64,000 nt of DNA from Panulirus ornatus (GCF_036320965.1 NC_092225.1:57552424-57616423); one strand, 5' to 3'. Shown: positions 1-12,554, counted from the stretch's first letter. Numbers and translations: made by a program. Notes: generated by a model from the letters alone, not told the origin.

Positions 1-308
1 ATTCTTTTGTCTACATAGTCTCGAAAATGTCATATAACCACCTGAAACATAAAATATTGTCTTATACCACGCTACGAAGGATTGGTTTACTACATTTGAT
101 AGGAGGATGTCCAAAATTTCTTCCTAATACACGAGTCTGTTGTAAAACATGAGTTTTTATCATCCCTCACATTATTCCATCCATCGTGGTGAGGAAATGA
201 TCCGTTCGCCTCATGTAACCTCATTATATCGAGCTTACCAACAGCTGTATATATTGGCTCGTTCCCGTTTGTCTACTGCCTCCTGCTTCTCCATCACTTA
301 TACTGTAT
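1..308. other. Unassigned sequence
   Basis: I see no recognisable coding, RNA or repeat signal before the 34-bp tandem array begins. Confidence 0.5.
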
Positions 309-725
309 GTTCCTTTAGATACTGCTCTCCTCCTTGCTATACATTCCTTTAGATACTACTCTCCTCCTTGCTATACGTCCCTTCAGATACTGCTCTCTTC
401 CTTGCTATACGTTCCTTTAGATACTGCTCTCCTGCTTGCTATACGTTCCTTTAGATACTGCTCTCCTCCTTGCTATACGTTCCTTTAGATACTGCTCTCC
501 TCCTTGCTATACGTTCCTTTAGATACTACTCTCCTCCTTGCTATACGTCCCTTCAGATACTGCTCTCTTGCTTGCTATACGTTCCTTTAGATACTGCTCT
601 CCTCCTTGCTATACGTTCCTTTAGATACTGCTCTCCTCCTTGCTATACGTTCCTTTAGATACTGCGCTCTTCCTTGCTATACGTTCCTTTAGATACTGCG
701 CTCTTCCTTGCTATACGTTCCTTTA
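309..725. repeat. 34-bp minisatellite, about 12 copies
   Basis: A unit reading roughly gttcctttagatactgctct followed by cctccttgctatac recurs every 34 bases. The word ctatac recurs at 371, 405 and 439. Copies differ by a few substitutions (tactgc/tactac, tcctcc/tcttcc, gttcct/gtccct). The last copies share a tactgcgctcttcc variant, which suggests recent local amplification at the right end. Short ORFs through the array exist only because the unit lacks stops in some frames. Confidence 0.95.
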
Positions 726-1343
726 CCAATTTACCCAATTTCTTTTTTAATCATCTCTGAAGTCTTTCTTGCTTACTTTCAAATACATAATTTCTTTTTG
801 ATAGCAACTTTGTTTACCCTTCCTTAAAAATAGGTTTCCTTACCCCAAGAATGAAAAAATAACAACTTGAATAAGGGTTCTATTCCTCTTGTTTTTCTAC
901 CCTACGCTAATACATGACGCATTTCCCCGCACCTAGCAAATACATTTTCTTTTTCTCTGCCACGTGCATTCCCCTCCCTCCCTCACGCACAAATACCCTC
1001 TTTCCCCTTTTCCAGCACAGAACATTTTTTTTTTTCCTCTCTCTGTCTCTCCTCAAAGTGACCCAGTGGTCTGTTATTGTTTGCTCTTATTTCCTCCAAC
1101 ATCAACAGTTCCTTACACTTAAACGATGCCACTTTACTGTCCTCAGTGTACTTAAATGCCTCTATTCTTCTGTCTACAAACACTTACAAGTTTTCTGCCA
1201 GTAGGAGGATACAAGCTCTGAAAGGACGATACTAACGAGAGTTCTAAACGTCTTAACAAGGAAATATCAAAGCCGTACACGCCTCTCTTGGGGTAGTAAG
1301 TTAAGAGACACTGAAATCTACTTTGTATGATAGATATGTTACT
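726..1343. other. Unassigned, pyrimidine-rich stretch
   Basis: This is C/T-rich sequence with a 12-base T run near 1027. No frame resembles a known protein. Confidence 0.5.
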
Positions 1344-1605
1344 CAGCGCGGTTCCTCTGTACTACCACCACTACTATCACTACTTCTACAACTACTACCA
1401 CCACTACTATTACTACTACTGCAACTACAGCGCGGTTCCCCTGTACTACCACCACTACTATCACTACTTCTACAACTACTACCACCACTACTATTACTAC
1501 TACTGCAACTACAGCGCGGTTCCCCTGTACTACCACCACTACTATCACTAATACTACAACTACTACCACCACTACTATCACTACTACCACCACTACTATT
1601 AGTGC
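1344..1605. repeat. 84-bp tandem repeat (3 copies) with triplet-rich core
   Basis: The phrase cagcgcggttccnctgtac begins at 1344, 1428 and 1512, giving an exact 84-base period. The rest of each unit is an imperfect (CTA)/(CAC) trinucleotide tract. Because 84 is a multiple of three, frames stay open on both strands and give low-complexity Leu/Pro, Tyr/His and Val products. I do not regard these as genes. Confidence 0.95.
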
Positions 1606-2734
1606 TACTATCTATCCTTGTATCTATCTATGCAAAACGGGCTGGGAGATGGGGGAGCTCGTGGAGTGTGTAAACTTCAGGCTAACCTCAATCCCTCCTT
1701 GTGTAAACACGCGAGTTGTTGGTCGGGACCAAAAGCAGAGGAGTTAGAATAGATGAAAGGATAAACACGGTTGTAGAGTCTGTCCAACTTTATGCGATGG
1801 TTTAGTAGGATTAACAGGTACTAGTTAGTACCATATTAAGGACTCAATACCTTGTCCATAAAGATTTAGATTCCCGACAGGAACTGGAATACGGGAAGAG
1901 AGTCGAGGTGTTGAAAAACAGCGCTGGCCTTTATTGCCCGGGTTGGGAGTCATCATAGCACATGGTCCTCCCAAGCCTCGTCCCCGTGTCGAGAGATGTA
2001 CCAATCAAGGATACTTTCTCAAAACTGATTAACCAGTAATGAGCAGAATATCAGACTGTAAGAATAATGCGTGTAGTAGTTTTTTTTCTTTCGTAGTTTG
2101 TATAGATATTGTAGCTTTATGTTAACTGTAAGAGGTAAAGTGTTAAACCCACGAGACCAGACATCGTCCATGGCAGCTTCCCTGTAGGATAAAGTAAAGC
2201 TATGAAATGTGATGTTCACGATGTTCAAGTAAAAACATACAGAAAGTGCCAATTAACGATGGCCGAAAATCAAATGAAAATGGAAAAGTGAAAGAGCGAC
2301 TGAGTGAAGTAATCAGCCAAGGACACTGAAGTAATTACCTCGGTAATCCAACAAATGGCATCCAGTAATACGCAGACCAGAAGAGAGGCCACTGCTGGGT
2401 CAGTCAGTCGCACATCGGCGCAGAGACAACTTGCAGCGCGCCGCATATAGAAACCAGGGGCTTGCCCAGCTCCGGTGAGCCATACGTGGCATTGTAACAG
2501 CAGGATGTGTTTAAGGCGTAAGTCTCATTCCTTGTATGGCCAACGAACCGACAACATGCCAGCAGGAGCACTACTGATGGCTTGCATTCCAACTGGACCC
2601 CAGTGAGGGAGAGAGTTTCAGCTGTGTCGAGGCAGAATAGATAAGCCGTACTCAGGGCGTGCTTGACCTAGCAATGGCAGTACGCCTCTGCAAGCAGTGC
2701 ATTTACGCATCAATGTAACTCCATGAGCACGGAC
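1606..2734. other. Unassigned sequence
   Basis: Nothing recognisable was found. A 62-codon minus-strand frame (2404-2592) begins with a hydrophobic, signal-like segment and is Cys-rich, but it has no family resemblance I know and no supporting context. Confidence 0.4.
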
Positions 2735-2812
2735 AGCCTGTCGGCAATACAGCTAAGATCCTCTGTAATCTAGAACGTCTCATTAAGCACCCAGCAGGAC
2801 GGAAATGTAGTC
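2735..2812 (+). mobile_element. Short LINE endonuclease remnant (Jockey-like)
   Basis: The plus strand around 2755-2800 reads CNLERLIKHPAG. This is nearly identical to the VCDLERLIKHPTR segment of the longer minus-strand endonuclease remnant at 3530-4140, and the two DNAs also match closely (aacgtctnattaagcaccca). In Jockey-type LINEs this segment lies in the C-terminal half of the apurinic-like endonuclease domain, before the TLDL and SSDH motifs. Only about 75 bp are recognisable. The piece is inverted relative to the neighbouring copy. Confidence 0.5.
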
Positions 2813-3197
2813 TCCTTTGGAGTGAGAAGTTCTTTGATTAAACCGTGTTCCCAGTGATACCACCTCGCCAAAGGTGACTTTTCACAGGTGTTGTTCATAC
2901 AGCTGACGCTGTGCCAGTCCTAAGCAGTAGCGAGGACTAACACACCGTTCTATCCTACCTTCGAAGTTACCATTTCTACGTCGGCAGTATGTCAGATATT
3001 TCCCCTTCTCTCCCTCCCTCCACATGTAACCCTTCCAGGTCCACAACGTGTTATATATTTCCCCTTTACCCTTCCTCTCCCCTTCCCACGCCCACAACAT
3101 GTCATGCTTCCCCTCCAACGCGGCATTATTTTGTCACTCCAAGTTCACTTCAGATGCTGCATCTCATAACCAGATGTGTGACCATGTATCTTCATCC

Positions 3198-3198
<1 letters not shown>
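2813..3198. other. Unassigned sequence
   Basis: No assignable feature before the GT array. Pyrimidine-rich near 2995-3115. Confidence 0.4.

Positions 3199-3247
<49 letters not shown>
3199..3247. repeat. (GT)n microsatellite
   Basis: Uninterrupted GT dinucleotides, about 24 units. Confidence 0.99.
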
Positions 3248-3248
<1 letters not shown>

Positions 3249-3529
3249 GTTGGTGTAGAAAGGCATCTTATTTAATCATCACGGCTTACACTAATGAACC
3301 TATCAATTTCAAGGAAGGTGATATAGCTGCTAACACTAAGAGGAGGTGGGTGGAGGACCTGTTGTGAAATAATCGAAAACAGAGTTGGAGGAGAGAAAGT
3401 GGCCCAAGAATGTGGCTTCATCAGTTGGAGAGGGAGAGTTATGAGTACATCAGGTCGGGTAAGTGGAGGTAAAAGATGAAATGCAGAAGTCATTGTAGAT
3501 GTTCTTAGTTAACGACAAGAAAGATATGC

Positions 3530-4140
3530 CTCAGTTGACAAAGTCAGATTACCACACTTTCTCATACATAAGGTATACATGATCCTGCGTAGGAGATAAC
3601 TCAGTGATGGTTCGGAGCTGAAAAGTGCGAGTCAAAATGAGATAATGGATGAGTTTCACGGACTGATACGGTCTGTTCTTCATGCGGCAAGAATCAGAGC
3701 CAGAGTCATCACATTAGGATTTGGACAAGATAAAGATCTAACAGAAGAAAGGACATAGGTGTCCATCCAATCCATGATGACCTCCATTATACGTTCAGCA
3801 CATCTGGAGAGGCATCGCGGTCTGCAAAACAGTACTGCGCACAGTACTGCGCACAAAAGACCATGAGCTCAGCAAAAGTATCGAAGTTGGAGTCGCGAGA
3901 TGGGGTTATAGGATGGACGTGACCAGCTGGAAGTGATGGACAATAGACTGTGATCGGAAGACTTAAGAGGGGCAGAAACAGCGCTCCTGTTGTGGAAGGG
4001 TTCGGAGGTAAAAGAGAGGTCGAGTGTGTCAGACGAAGGATCGTGACAATCTGAAACTCTTGTTGGGTGCTTAATTAGACGTTCCAAATCACAAACGAGG
4101 GCAGGGAAAGAGAGGCTTGACATTGAAACTTTTATCCTTC
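3530..4140 (-). mobile_element. Jockey-like LINE remnant: endonuclease C-terminus and linker
   Basis: Minus-strand frame 4123-3869 (84 codons) carries the usual order of the C-terminal endonuclease motifs of Jockey-type non-LTR retrotransposons: LERLIKHPTRVSD, DTLDLSFTSEP, SAPLKSSDHSLLSI. The SDH triplet is the conserved catalytic Asp-His region. After a frame change the sequence continues as CAERIMEVIMDWMDTYV (about 3800-3750), matching the linker that follows the endonuclease in this group. Further on it decays with stops. There is no start and no RT in place, so this is a dead 5'-and-3' truncated copy. An RT piece probably of the same family lies on the same strand at 50640-51290. The assignment rests on motif order read by eye. 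Confidence 0.75.
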
Positions 4141-6558
4141 ATGATGTTTCAGTACTAAAATTCTCATTGACGTCAGATCATACACATTACCAGACGAATT
4201 TCAAACCAAAAAACGTATCTTTTATGCTTTTGTCTATCTTAGCTTTTCTGTGTTTTCACACACGTATCTAATGAACTTCCTTGTTTTAAAAGACTTCAGG
4301 TATCCTTTCACGATTAATCATTTGGACCCCATACCAGTCCATCACTCCCTCTTCCATTCTATCTTCCCATTCATCCATTCATGTCAGACAATATAATGAC
4401 CTTTTCCTCTGGACCGAACCCCTTTCAATTTAGCTTAAATTCTTTCCAGACACTTCTCCCCTTCTCTAATCACCTTTACTATTACAAGGCACAAATGCAA
4501 CAATTACATTCATTTTACGTTTGTTACTTCTGAATCTTAAGACCTTTTACTTGGACCAAACTTAATTTCCATTTAAACATCATTTAAACTTAGTCGTCTT
4601 TCGTCAAACGTCCCACGTCTTTCTTTATGGAGCCTCATACACCTTTCAACAAGCTATGTTTCACTGTTCCCTAACTCTGTCTCGCACACGTGTCTAAGTT
4701 TTGCAAAACTGTGGAGTTAAAAGGTTCAACCCAGCAGACTGACGGAGAAATGAGTCCCCGTTCCCTGGTGTAGTTTTGCAACCATACCATCTGCACTACA
4801 TACAATAATTAGCAGTGACATTAATAAAACTGCAATTCGTATAACTTTTAAGAGTTTATGATTGAGTTATAGATAACTATTTTCTTACGCGTCCAGAATA
4901 TCGCCATTTTTTCTTCAGTCTCTGTTCAGTGTTTAAGGAGAGTTTGTGTGCTTTGTGTGGGAAGGTCGTAAACGTGGGTGGATGTAGGAGTGAGATGCTA
5001 TGGTCGATGGTTGGGATTACGTCACAAACGTTACGTATGCTGTGTATCTTTTCAATTGTGCGAGTAGTCTACACGTGAGAGTGTACGTACATAAGCTGTA
5101 GCGAAGACATATTGCAGATTGGAGAGTAGAGGAAAATAAAGAGGCTTTTCATTTGCCTGCAGGAGAAGGCAGCCCTAAGACCTGCTAGTGTTGATCCACT
5201 GGTTACAGTGCTACAAGCTTGGTGATCTGGCAACGACATAGAGTTTCTAACTGTCACAAAATGGCTACACATATGTCCCTTAACTCTATTCACAACAGAC
5301 CCCTCCAAAAAAAGAATCAGGAAGTATACAGAAGGTTATAATAACTCTCCACACGGTAAGACGGAATGTTGTGGGAAATTATAGGGATTATGGCAATCGT
5401 CGAATTTTGCCGACAAATGAGAATTCAGTTTATGAAAAACGTCAGAAAGGCATCACTATGTAAACGACAAAATCTTCAAAAAACAGATTAATAGAATGGC
5501 TGGAATTTACTCGATATTTACGGTGAAACTCCATATATTTACTTTAACAATAATGTTACCTGATGAATCAACTCAAACAAACAACCACTTTTATATAAGC
5601 TTTTTCAGCTTCTTATATCAAAAAAGTTCTTCAGTACAGATAAAAAAAATACGTGATTCATCCAAGAAACTAAATTCTCAAAGTAAACAAAGAAAATGGA
5701 AAGAAAAAACTTTTTTTCCCCTCACTTTTGGACATAATCTGTACACTGAAGCCGTAGCCCTTGGTACACACATAATGTCAGACGGAACCACTAGCCGGGA
5801 CCTACAAAATGTAGCCTGGACAATACGTGAGCAAATATCTTCGAGAATTTGTGTTAGACGCGTGGCCCAAGCCGACCAAGAAAAGTGTCGGGGGTCACAT
5901 TCTGGTACTTCAGTTACAGTCTGATCATTTTCATTTATATTAAGGGACTCTTAACACAATTCTAATATCATTTCATTCATTATTAGGAAATATCCTGGTG
6001 TTCTTGGTACTTTAAGAGATCATTTAGAATTCGCAATTAGATATCAAATGAAGTTCTAATACACTTGTCTCTCTAGAAGCACTTGTAACTATCCTGATTT
6101 TGACACTAAGTCACTCAACTGAACACCTGGGATTAGGTCTCATCACCACCATTTATAAAGGAACAGTTGAACCCTTTATTGTATGTCCACTAAGATCCAG
6201 TGGGTCAAGTATAAAAGAACTCCAGCATCTATCTAAAGGCTATATACGGTATGAACCATCAGACAATTTCAACCTGGCAGCGGACTTACATGGTTGTGGC
6301 CCCTGTTTTGATTTCTGTGCAGAGCGAAGGTTTTAACAAATTTACTCGCTCAGACAACTACTGTTCAAGAAACGCTGACTGTAAATCTCTTTTTTGAGAG
6401 TTAAATGATGGATAGCTCTCGGCAGGACGAGATGGTGAGGTGCAAGGATTGGTTAAATAAGCTTCGATAAGATTACACCGAACCTGGAATATGCTAGTAA
6501 GGACTGGCTTGCTTCTCCCCCACCTGTTCTACCCAACCTGCTTCAGTGTGTGTGTCTG
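4141..6558. other. Unassigned sequence (2.4 kb)
   Basis: AT-rich DNA without detectable repeats. A 142-codon plus-strand frame (5496-5924) is the longest here. It resembles no family I know, is Lys/Ser-rich in an AT-rich background and has no splice or polyadenylation context I can defend. I leave it unannotated. Confidence 0.4.
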
Positions 6559-7574
<1,016 letters not shown>

Positions 7575-8036
7575 ATGCAGAGGGCGGGTCGAGGGTATGT
7601 GTGGAAGGGTAGAGAATGGTGAGACGAGGAAGCTTTAAAGGCTAGAAAAGAGGATATATCTCTCAGAAGTGGAGGAACTAGGAGAACGGGGAGACCAAAA
7701 TTGGAGGTGGAAGGATGGAGGGAATGAGATTCTGATTTATCGTGACCTGAACATGCATGTGAATGAAAGTCGTCCACGGGACAGAGTGTAATGGAACGAT
7801 GTGGTATACCGGGGTCGACGTGCTGTCAGTGGATTGAACCAGGGCATGTGAAGCGCCCGGGGAACCATGGAAAGTTCTGTGGGGCCTGGTTGTGGATAGG
7901 GCGTTGTGGTTTCGGTGCAGTGCACATGACAGCTAGAGACTGGATGTGGGCGATGTGGCATTTCTGCGTCTGTTCCTGGCACTGCCTCGGTAACAAGGGA
8001 AACGGCGAATACGTACGAAAAGAAAAATTACTGTGC
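7575..8036 (+). mobile_element. LINE family A copy, diverged: RT C-terminus plus 3' UTR
   Basis: From about 7575 the DNA aligns base by base with the RT C-terminal end of the better copies at 13.3, 35.9 and 53.8 kb: the region coding SEVEGTRR.GRP, then the gatgtggtataccggggt and tgctgtcagtggattgaa words. Frameshifts and stops break the protein. The 3' UTR belongs to a subtype (ggcctggttgtggatagggc, cacatgacagctagagact) also seen near 38.2 kb. It ends in ctgttcctggcactgcctcg and gggaaacggcgaat before an A-rich tail. That terminal 50 bp closely matches the 3' end of SINE-like family D, which supports a LINE/SINE partnership. Confidence 0.8.
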
Positions 8037-8216
8037 ACATAAGCCTTCTCAGTACTTCGCCCAAATACTCTGAAAGATGAAAAGGAAGCTTAAGCCTTGT
8101 TTAGCTGTACATAAAAGAGGAAGAAAAAGGTAAAAAGAGTATTTGAAGATTTCAAATAAGCTTATATATTCAGTGGAAATGGATTCTCCCTTGATGAAAA
8201 AGATATCATCTCTAAG

Positions 8217-8219
<3 letters not shown>

Positions 8220-8277
<58 letters not shown>
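8220..8277. repeat. (CT)n microsatellite
   Basis: Uninterrupted CT dinucleotides, about 29 units. Confidence 0.99.
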
Positions 8278-8282
<5 letters not shown>

Positions 8283-9181
8283 TTCTAGAATAAAATCTCT
8301 CAAAGCTTTTCCAATTTTTGTAGACTCTCGTCAAGAGGGGGGGTATATAATGCTACAGTATTCCACTACCTCCTGTCTTATTCCACTCAACGGCTACAAA
8401 ATTCTTAAGATGCTGTATTGCTCGTTATCTTCCCCGTCTGGTGATAACTACTACCTGCATCTAACTGTGTGGACGATCTCCCGACGCTAGTGGTAAATCT
8501 GACATTACAATGCGGAGGACCTCAGCCATGTGCACTTGACTGATCAACAATCAAATCTAAATTTCAGAGTACGAAGGATCATGGAATGAATTGCTTCCAG
8601 TGACACTTCCACTGTCACAAATGTAGAGTAACGCTTCAGTCCAAAGTAACTACAGCCACAGTGGTAACACCCATACGAAAAACAGGAACACAGAGGCAAC
8701 AAGACAAGGGAAATATAAACCTATGTAGTGAGAGCATAGATGAAAAAAGTAAAAAAAAAAATTCAATTATAACACGACAAACTTTGTCCAAACTAGAGGA
8801 ACTACGTTGCCTATAAAGAAACAAATAAAACAGATCCCAACAGCTATATAGGTCGCACGACATGTCCAAAGTTTAGGCCGATCTCAACAGCCATATAGGT
8901 CGCACTACATACCCTAGCGTATAGGTTCGAGATACACAACTCCTAAAAACTATTCTGCAATCACCCTTAGTGTGGGTTATAGCTTCATTGGTCGATGTGA
9001 CGTTACATTTTCTGCAGCACCTCAACAGTTGTCACAGAACATTAAGACCATATAACGGAACAATCTTGAACACATATATAACAATATTCTCAGCCGCGTT
9101 CACAGAACGAAAAACCAGCATTACGAAGGCCAATAACACCGACACAACAATATCATAAGACTTACTTTCATGAAAAAAAAA
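8278..9181. other. Unassigned sequence with a 47-bp-spaced duplication
   Basis: The words cagctatataggtcgcac and cagccatataggtcgcac occur at about 8839 and 8888, a local imperfect duplication. Otherwise nothing is recognisable. Confidence 0.4.
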
Positions 9182-9183
9182 TG

Positions 9184-9263
<80 letters not shown>

Positions 9264-9270
9264 GATATAT
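9182..9270. repeat. (AT)n array abutting family D
   Basis: About 40 TA/AT units with minor interruptions, running directly into the 5' end of the D element at 9271. Confidence 0.98.
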
Positions 9271-9497
9271 TTTCCCTGGGGATAGGGGAGAAAGAATACT
9301 TCCCACGTATTCCCTGCGTGTCGTAGAAGGCGACTACAAGGGGAGGGAGCGGGGGGCTGGAAATCCTCCCCTCTCGTTTTTTTTTAATTTTCCAAAAGAA
9401 GGAACAGAGAATTGGGCCAGGTGAGGGCATTCCCTCAAAGGCCCAGTCCTCTGTTCTTAACGCTATCTCGCTATCGCGGGAAATGGCGAATAGTTTG

Positions 9498-9515
<18 letters not shown>
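9271..9515 (+). mobile_element. SINE-like family D, copy 1
   Basis: About 240 bp. The head is ccctggggataggggagaaa, then acttcccacgtattccctgc, gcgtgtcgtagaaggcgact, a G-rich segment and ggaaatcctcccctctcg. A T run and aattttccaaaagaaggaac follow. The tail holds gctatctcgc and gcgggaaatggcgaatag, ending in a 17-base A run. Eight copies occur in this window in both orientations. It has no ORF and ends in poly(A), so it fits a non-autonomous retroelement. I find no unambiguous Pol III A and B boxes, so the promoter origin is unknown. (AT)n arrays flank it on both sides. Confidence 0.85.

Positions 9516-9571
<56 letters not shown>
9516..9571. repeat. (AT)n array after family D poly(A)
   Basis: The TA array starts directly at the end of the A run of the preceding element. 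Confidence 0.98.
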
Positions 9572-9574
<3 letters not shown>

Positions 9575-9689
9575 TGAATTGCATATGAAGGATGATATGT
9601 GGAGAAAACTAGACACGACGATCAAATCTCGCCATCAGCCTACGGCAGATGCGTTTGGTAAACATAATTGAGGAATCCAATGACTAATA

Positions 9690-9945
9690 TTCCTTTTTAT
9701 GTTAGCTGAGACGGCGCGGGTAACCGAGGCACTAATCAAGGCCATCTCATTAACGCTATTTAAATATACGCACTAGACTGAGACAGGTAACTATATTATC
9801 GACCAATTCCTAAGGGTGGATGAACAGCTGGGATGTCTGTGGACCGACTGCCGCAACCAGGATTTAGAACCTATGCGCTTGATCACGGGCAGGAACGCTA
9901 ACTGCTACACCCACAGGAGTCCAATTTCAAGTGTCAATATTTAGG
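9690..9945 (-). mobile_element. tRNA-derived SINE, copy 1
   Basis: Read on the minus strand it begins gtgtagcagttagcgttcct (Pol III A-box-like). It continues with ataggttctaaatcctggtt (B box with substitutions) and gcggcagtcggtccacag, a central part with gatggccttgattag, and ends in gttacccgcgccgtctcagc, taacata and a short A run. Three other copies at 28.9, 29.7 and 34.0 kb share this layout. The tRNA-related promoter, lack of ORF and A-rich end define it as a SINE. It is decayed and unlikely to be active. Confidence 0.75.
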
Positions 9946-10369
9946 CTCTCCCTACCAACACGACTGGACGTTGCTCACGTCATCAGTGGGAGACTTAAAA
10001 AGAAAAGCCCTGCAATTCATTCCAAAAAGTAAAGCATTTGGATTAAATATTGTTTGATATCCCTCACGATCCATTTCGGGTGACAGGATGTTCATCAATG
10101 ATGGTACTGACTTAGCGAGTGGCACTGCTATCTGCCTGTCGTGCGCTTCAAGGTTACAGTGCTATAGCAATTAAGATGCGTGTAACGTGACCTCCAGTCC
10201 TAAGTGTTAGCGTACATTCGGTGAGCACTGCAGGGACACTGCCGCCCACCTGATTCACTGCATGGACACTGCTACCCTAATCCGAGTCACTGACAGGATA
10301 CAGCCACTCACCAGAAACACTGTAAGTACATTTCCATCGACCCTTGGCTATGTACAGATACGCTCACCA
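9946..10369. other. Unassigned; decayed units of the next array at the right end
   Basis: From about 10225 the words gagcactgcagggacactgc and ttcactgcatggacactgc look like degenerate precursors of the 30-bp repeat that starts at 10370. Confidence 0.4.
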
Positions 10370-10857
10370 AACTGAGGCACTGTAAATACACTGCGACCTA
10401 ACAGAAGCACTGTGAGTGCATTGCGACTCAACCGGAGCACTGTGAGTGCACTGCGACTCAACCGAAGCACTGCGAGTGCACTGCGACTCAACCGAAGCAA
10501 AGTGAGTGCACTGCGACCCACCCAACCGAAGCACTATGAGTGCACTGCAACCCAACCGAAGCACTGTGAGTACACGGCGACCTAACCGAAGCACTGTGAA
10601 TGCACTGCGACCTAACCGAAGCACTGTGAGTGAGTGCACTGCAACTCAACCGAAGCACTGAGTGCACTGCGACTCAACCGAGGCACTGTGAGTGCACTAC
10701 GACCTAACCGAAGCACTGTGAGTGAGTGCACTGCGACTCAACCGAAGCACTGTGAGTGCACTGCGACCTAACGGAAGCACTGTGAGTGCACTGCGACCCA
10801 ACCGAAGCATTGTGAGTGCACTGCGACCCAACCGAAGCACTGTGAGTGCACTGCGAC
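10370..10857. repeat. 30-bp minisatellite, about 16 copies
   Basis: The unit is ctgcgacctaaccgaagcac followed by tgtgagtgca. A few copies carry a 4-base gtga insertion or shortened forms. The 30-base period keeps one minus-strand frame open as a decapeptide repeat (SALTVLRLGR). Because the openness follows from the period, I do not call a protein. Confidence 0.95.
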
Positions 10858-11585
10858 CCCCATCCATGGCTCGGAGGAGGAGAGTACATGTCAAGTCACG
10901 GTGGCAAAAGACCGATACCTTTTTTTTTCTACTAATTTTACTAAATAGTGAAATGATTGTAGGATCTTGAACGAGGAAAAGGTCGGATCGGTACCTTGGC
11001 ATCTACTGTGATCACATTTTCTTTATGTGGCAGGAAAAGAAAACGGAAAAAAAACAAGATGAAGGGGAGGGATAAAATTGTTCAAATCGATGGCTAGCGT
11101 GTGAGGGGTGATTTGAGGAGAGCCAATTTCCCACACCACCAGGGAGGGTAAAGGAGATTTGTTGAGTGAGGGGAGGTTCCCATGGGTGAGAGGGAGGGAG
11201 GTAATTTTCTTCCTATCTTAAGACTGCGAGAAGAATTCAGTGAGAGCAGATAGACTCTCTCCCTAGGTAGAGAGAGTAGCAGCAGGATCTTCACTCACTG
11301 GTGTACAGAATGTAAGAAAAATTCATGTGATTATAGAGATAATTCAGTTTCTTGCTTTTAGTGTGTGAGTGAGGGAGTGTGTGTGTACACATATAAAAGT
11401 AGGACAGGGTAAATACATACAGGGTTAAAAGACGGGGCCACAAGATTGTAAAAAAACACCTTTCCCCCGTAACACACAACCAGTAATCACAAACATACAT
11501 ACGTGTACACCTATGACCTCAGGAGGCGGCTACGAGTGTAAAACTCACTCCCCATAGAGTACAAATAAGTAATTACACACAATAC
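10858..11585. other. Unassigned sequence
   Basis: Purine-rich near 11040-11280 (gagggagggaggtaatttt). No coding or repeat assignment. Confidence 0.4.
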
Positions 11586-11742
11586 ACAGAAAAACGCACT
11601 GAAGCAGTGTGGTTTCAGAAGTGGTAGAGGATGTGTGGATCAGGTGTTTGCTTTGAAGAATGTATGTGAGAAATACTTAGAAAAGCAAATGGATTTGTAT
11701 GTAGCATACACAATGTGTATTTCACGGAGGACGGAGGTATAA
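11586..11742 (+). mobile_element. LINE family A remnant: RT fingers/palm segment
   Basis: The plus frame starting at 11602 reads KQCGFRSGRGCVDQVFALK, then NVCEKYLEKQMDLYVAY. This is the RT segment that precedes the first catalytic Asp motif in LINEs of this type (normally followed by MDLEKAYD, absent here). The frame stops soon after. The DNA matches the homologous segment at 35570-35645. It is an isolated fragment of about 150 bp with no adjoining LINE sequence. Confidence 0.75.
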
Positions 11743-12330
11743 TCAAGTGCGCCCGTTACTCACCCTAATTTCGTTCGCTTCGGCTAAATGTTCCGTATCA
11801 TTCTTCCTCCACTCTGGCCTGTGCTTCGTGACAGCTAGACTGAGCGTATAATATCCTGCTCCTGAGTGAGCCTCGCTAAGCTCGTGATATTACTGAAGCC
11901 ACCACAACCTCCACCACATAATGATCACGAACTACACACCTCATATATCAACCCAAAAAAATATTAAACAAAATCCAGGAGACTAAGAGAATGTCTCGCC
12001 TTACGAGCTACAGACGTTCATACTTGTGCATCTGACACAATTTATATTTCAACTTGTTGCCATCGCGATGGTAACCAATATCGTTCTTGTCTATATAGTA
12101 ATTTCACTGCAACTCTTTCTGTCCTTCACATGCAGCATCTGTTACAGTGTCGTGTCAGTATGCTCAACAGCACTGCTGTGCTGCAATAACTGTGAACTGT
12201 AAAACTTAGTCGAAATGAAATATAACTTACATTCTGCCATCGTTTTTACCTCATTCTACATAAAATTCTGCTGAAACAATGATCAAGCAGCTACAGCGCC
12301 CTTAGGTTAGAAGCGCTAAGAGGCAAGGTC
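11743..12330. other. Unassigned sequence
   Basis: No recognisable feature. Confidence 0.4.
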
Positions 12331-12470
12331 TGGCCTCAGATGCACTTACATGAACTTCTGGCCTTAAATGCACCAGCAGGAAGGTCTGGCCTTAAATGCA
12401 CCAGCAGGAAGGCCTGGCCTCAGATACACAAGAGAAAAGTCTGGCTTCTGATGCACCAGTAGGAGGGTTG
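12331..12470. repeat. 28-bp minisatellite, about 5 copies
   Basis: The unit ctggccttaaatgcaccagc plus aggaaggt starts at 12358, 12386 and 12414. Flanking units are more diverged. Confidence 0.9.
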
Positions 12471-12552
12471 CACTTGTGTGTAATTATGTATTAGTAATTA
12501 CCTATATGTATGTACTGTACTGTACGGGGAGACAGACAATCGAAGAACCCCA

Positions 12553-12554
<2 letters not shown>

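Noticed and set aside
470..658. Repeat protein in the 34-bp array
   Set aside because: The unit happens to lack stops in some frames, and the period is not a multiple of three, so the peptide changes frame between units.
1323..1673. 116-codon Leu/Pro-rich frame with apparent internal repeats
   Set aside because: Generated by the 84-bp triplet-rich tandem array. Frames are open on both strands at the same place.
2404..2592. Small secreted Cys-rich peptide on the minus strand
   Set aside because: A hydrophobic start and several Cys in a 62-codon frame are not enough. No mature-peptide pattern or context.
5496..5924. 142-codon ORF as a gene
   Set aside because: No similarity to any family I know, AT-rich composition expected to give Lys/Ser-rich frames, no convincing context. 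Decisive test would be RNA-seq coverage or conservation.
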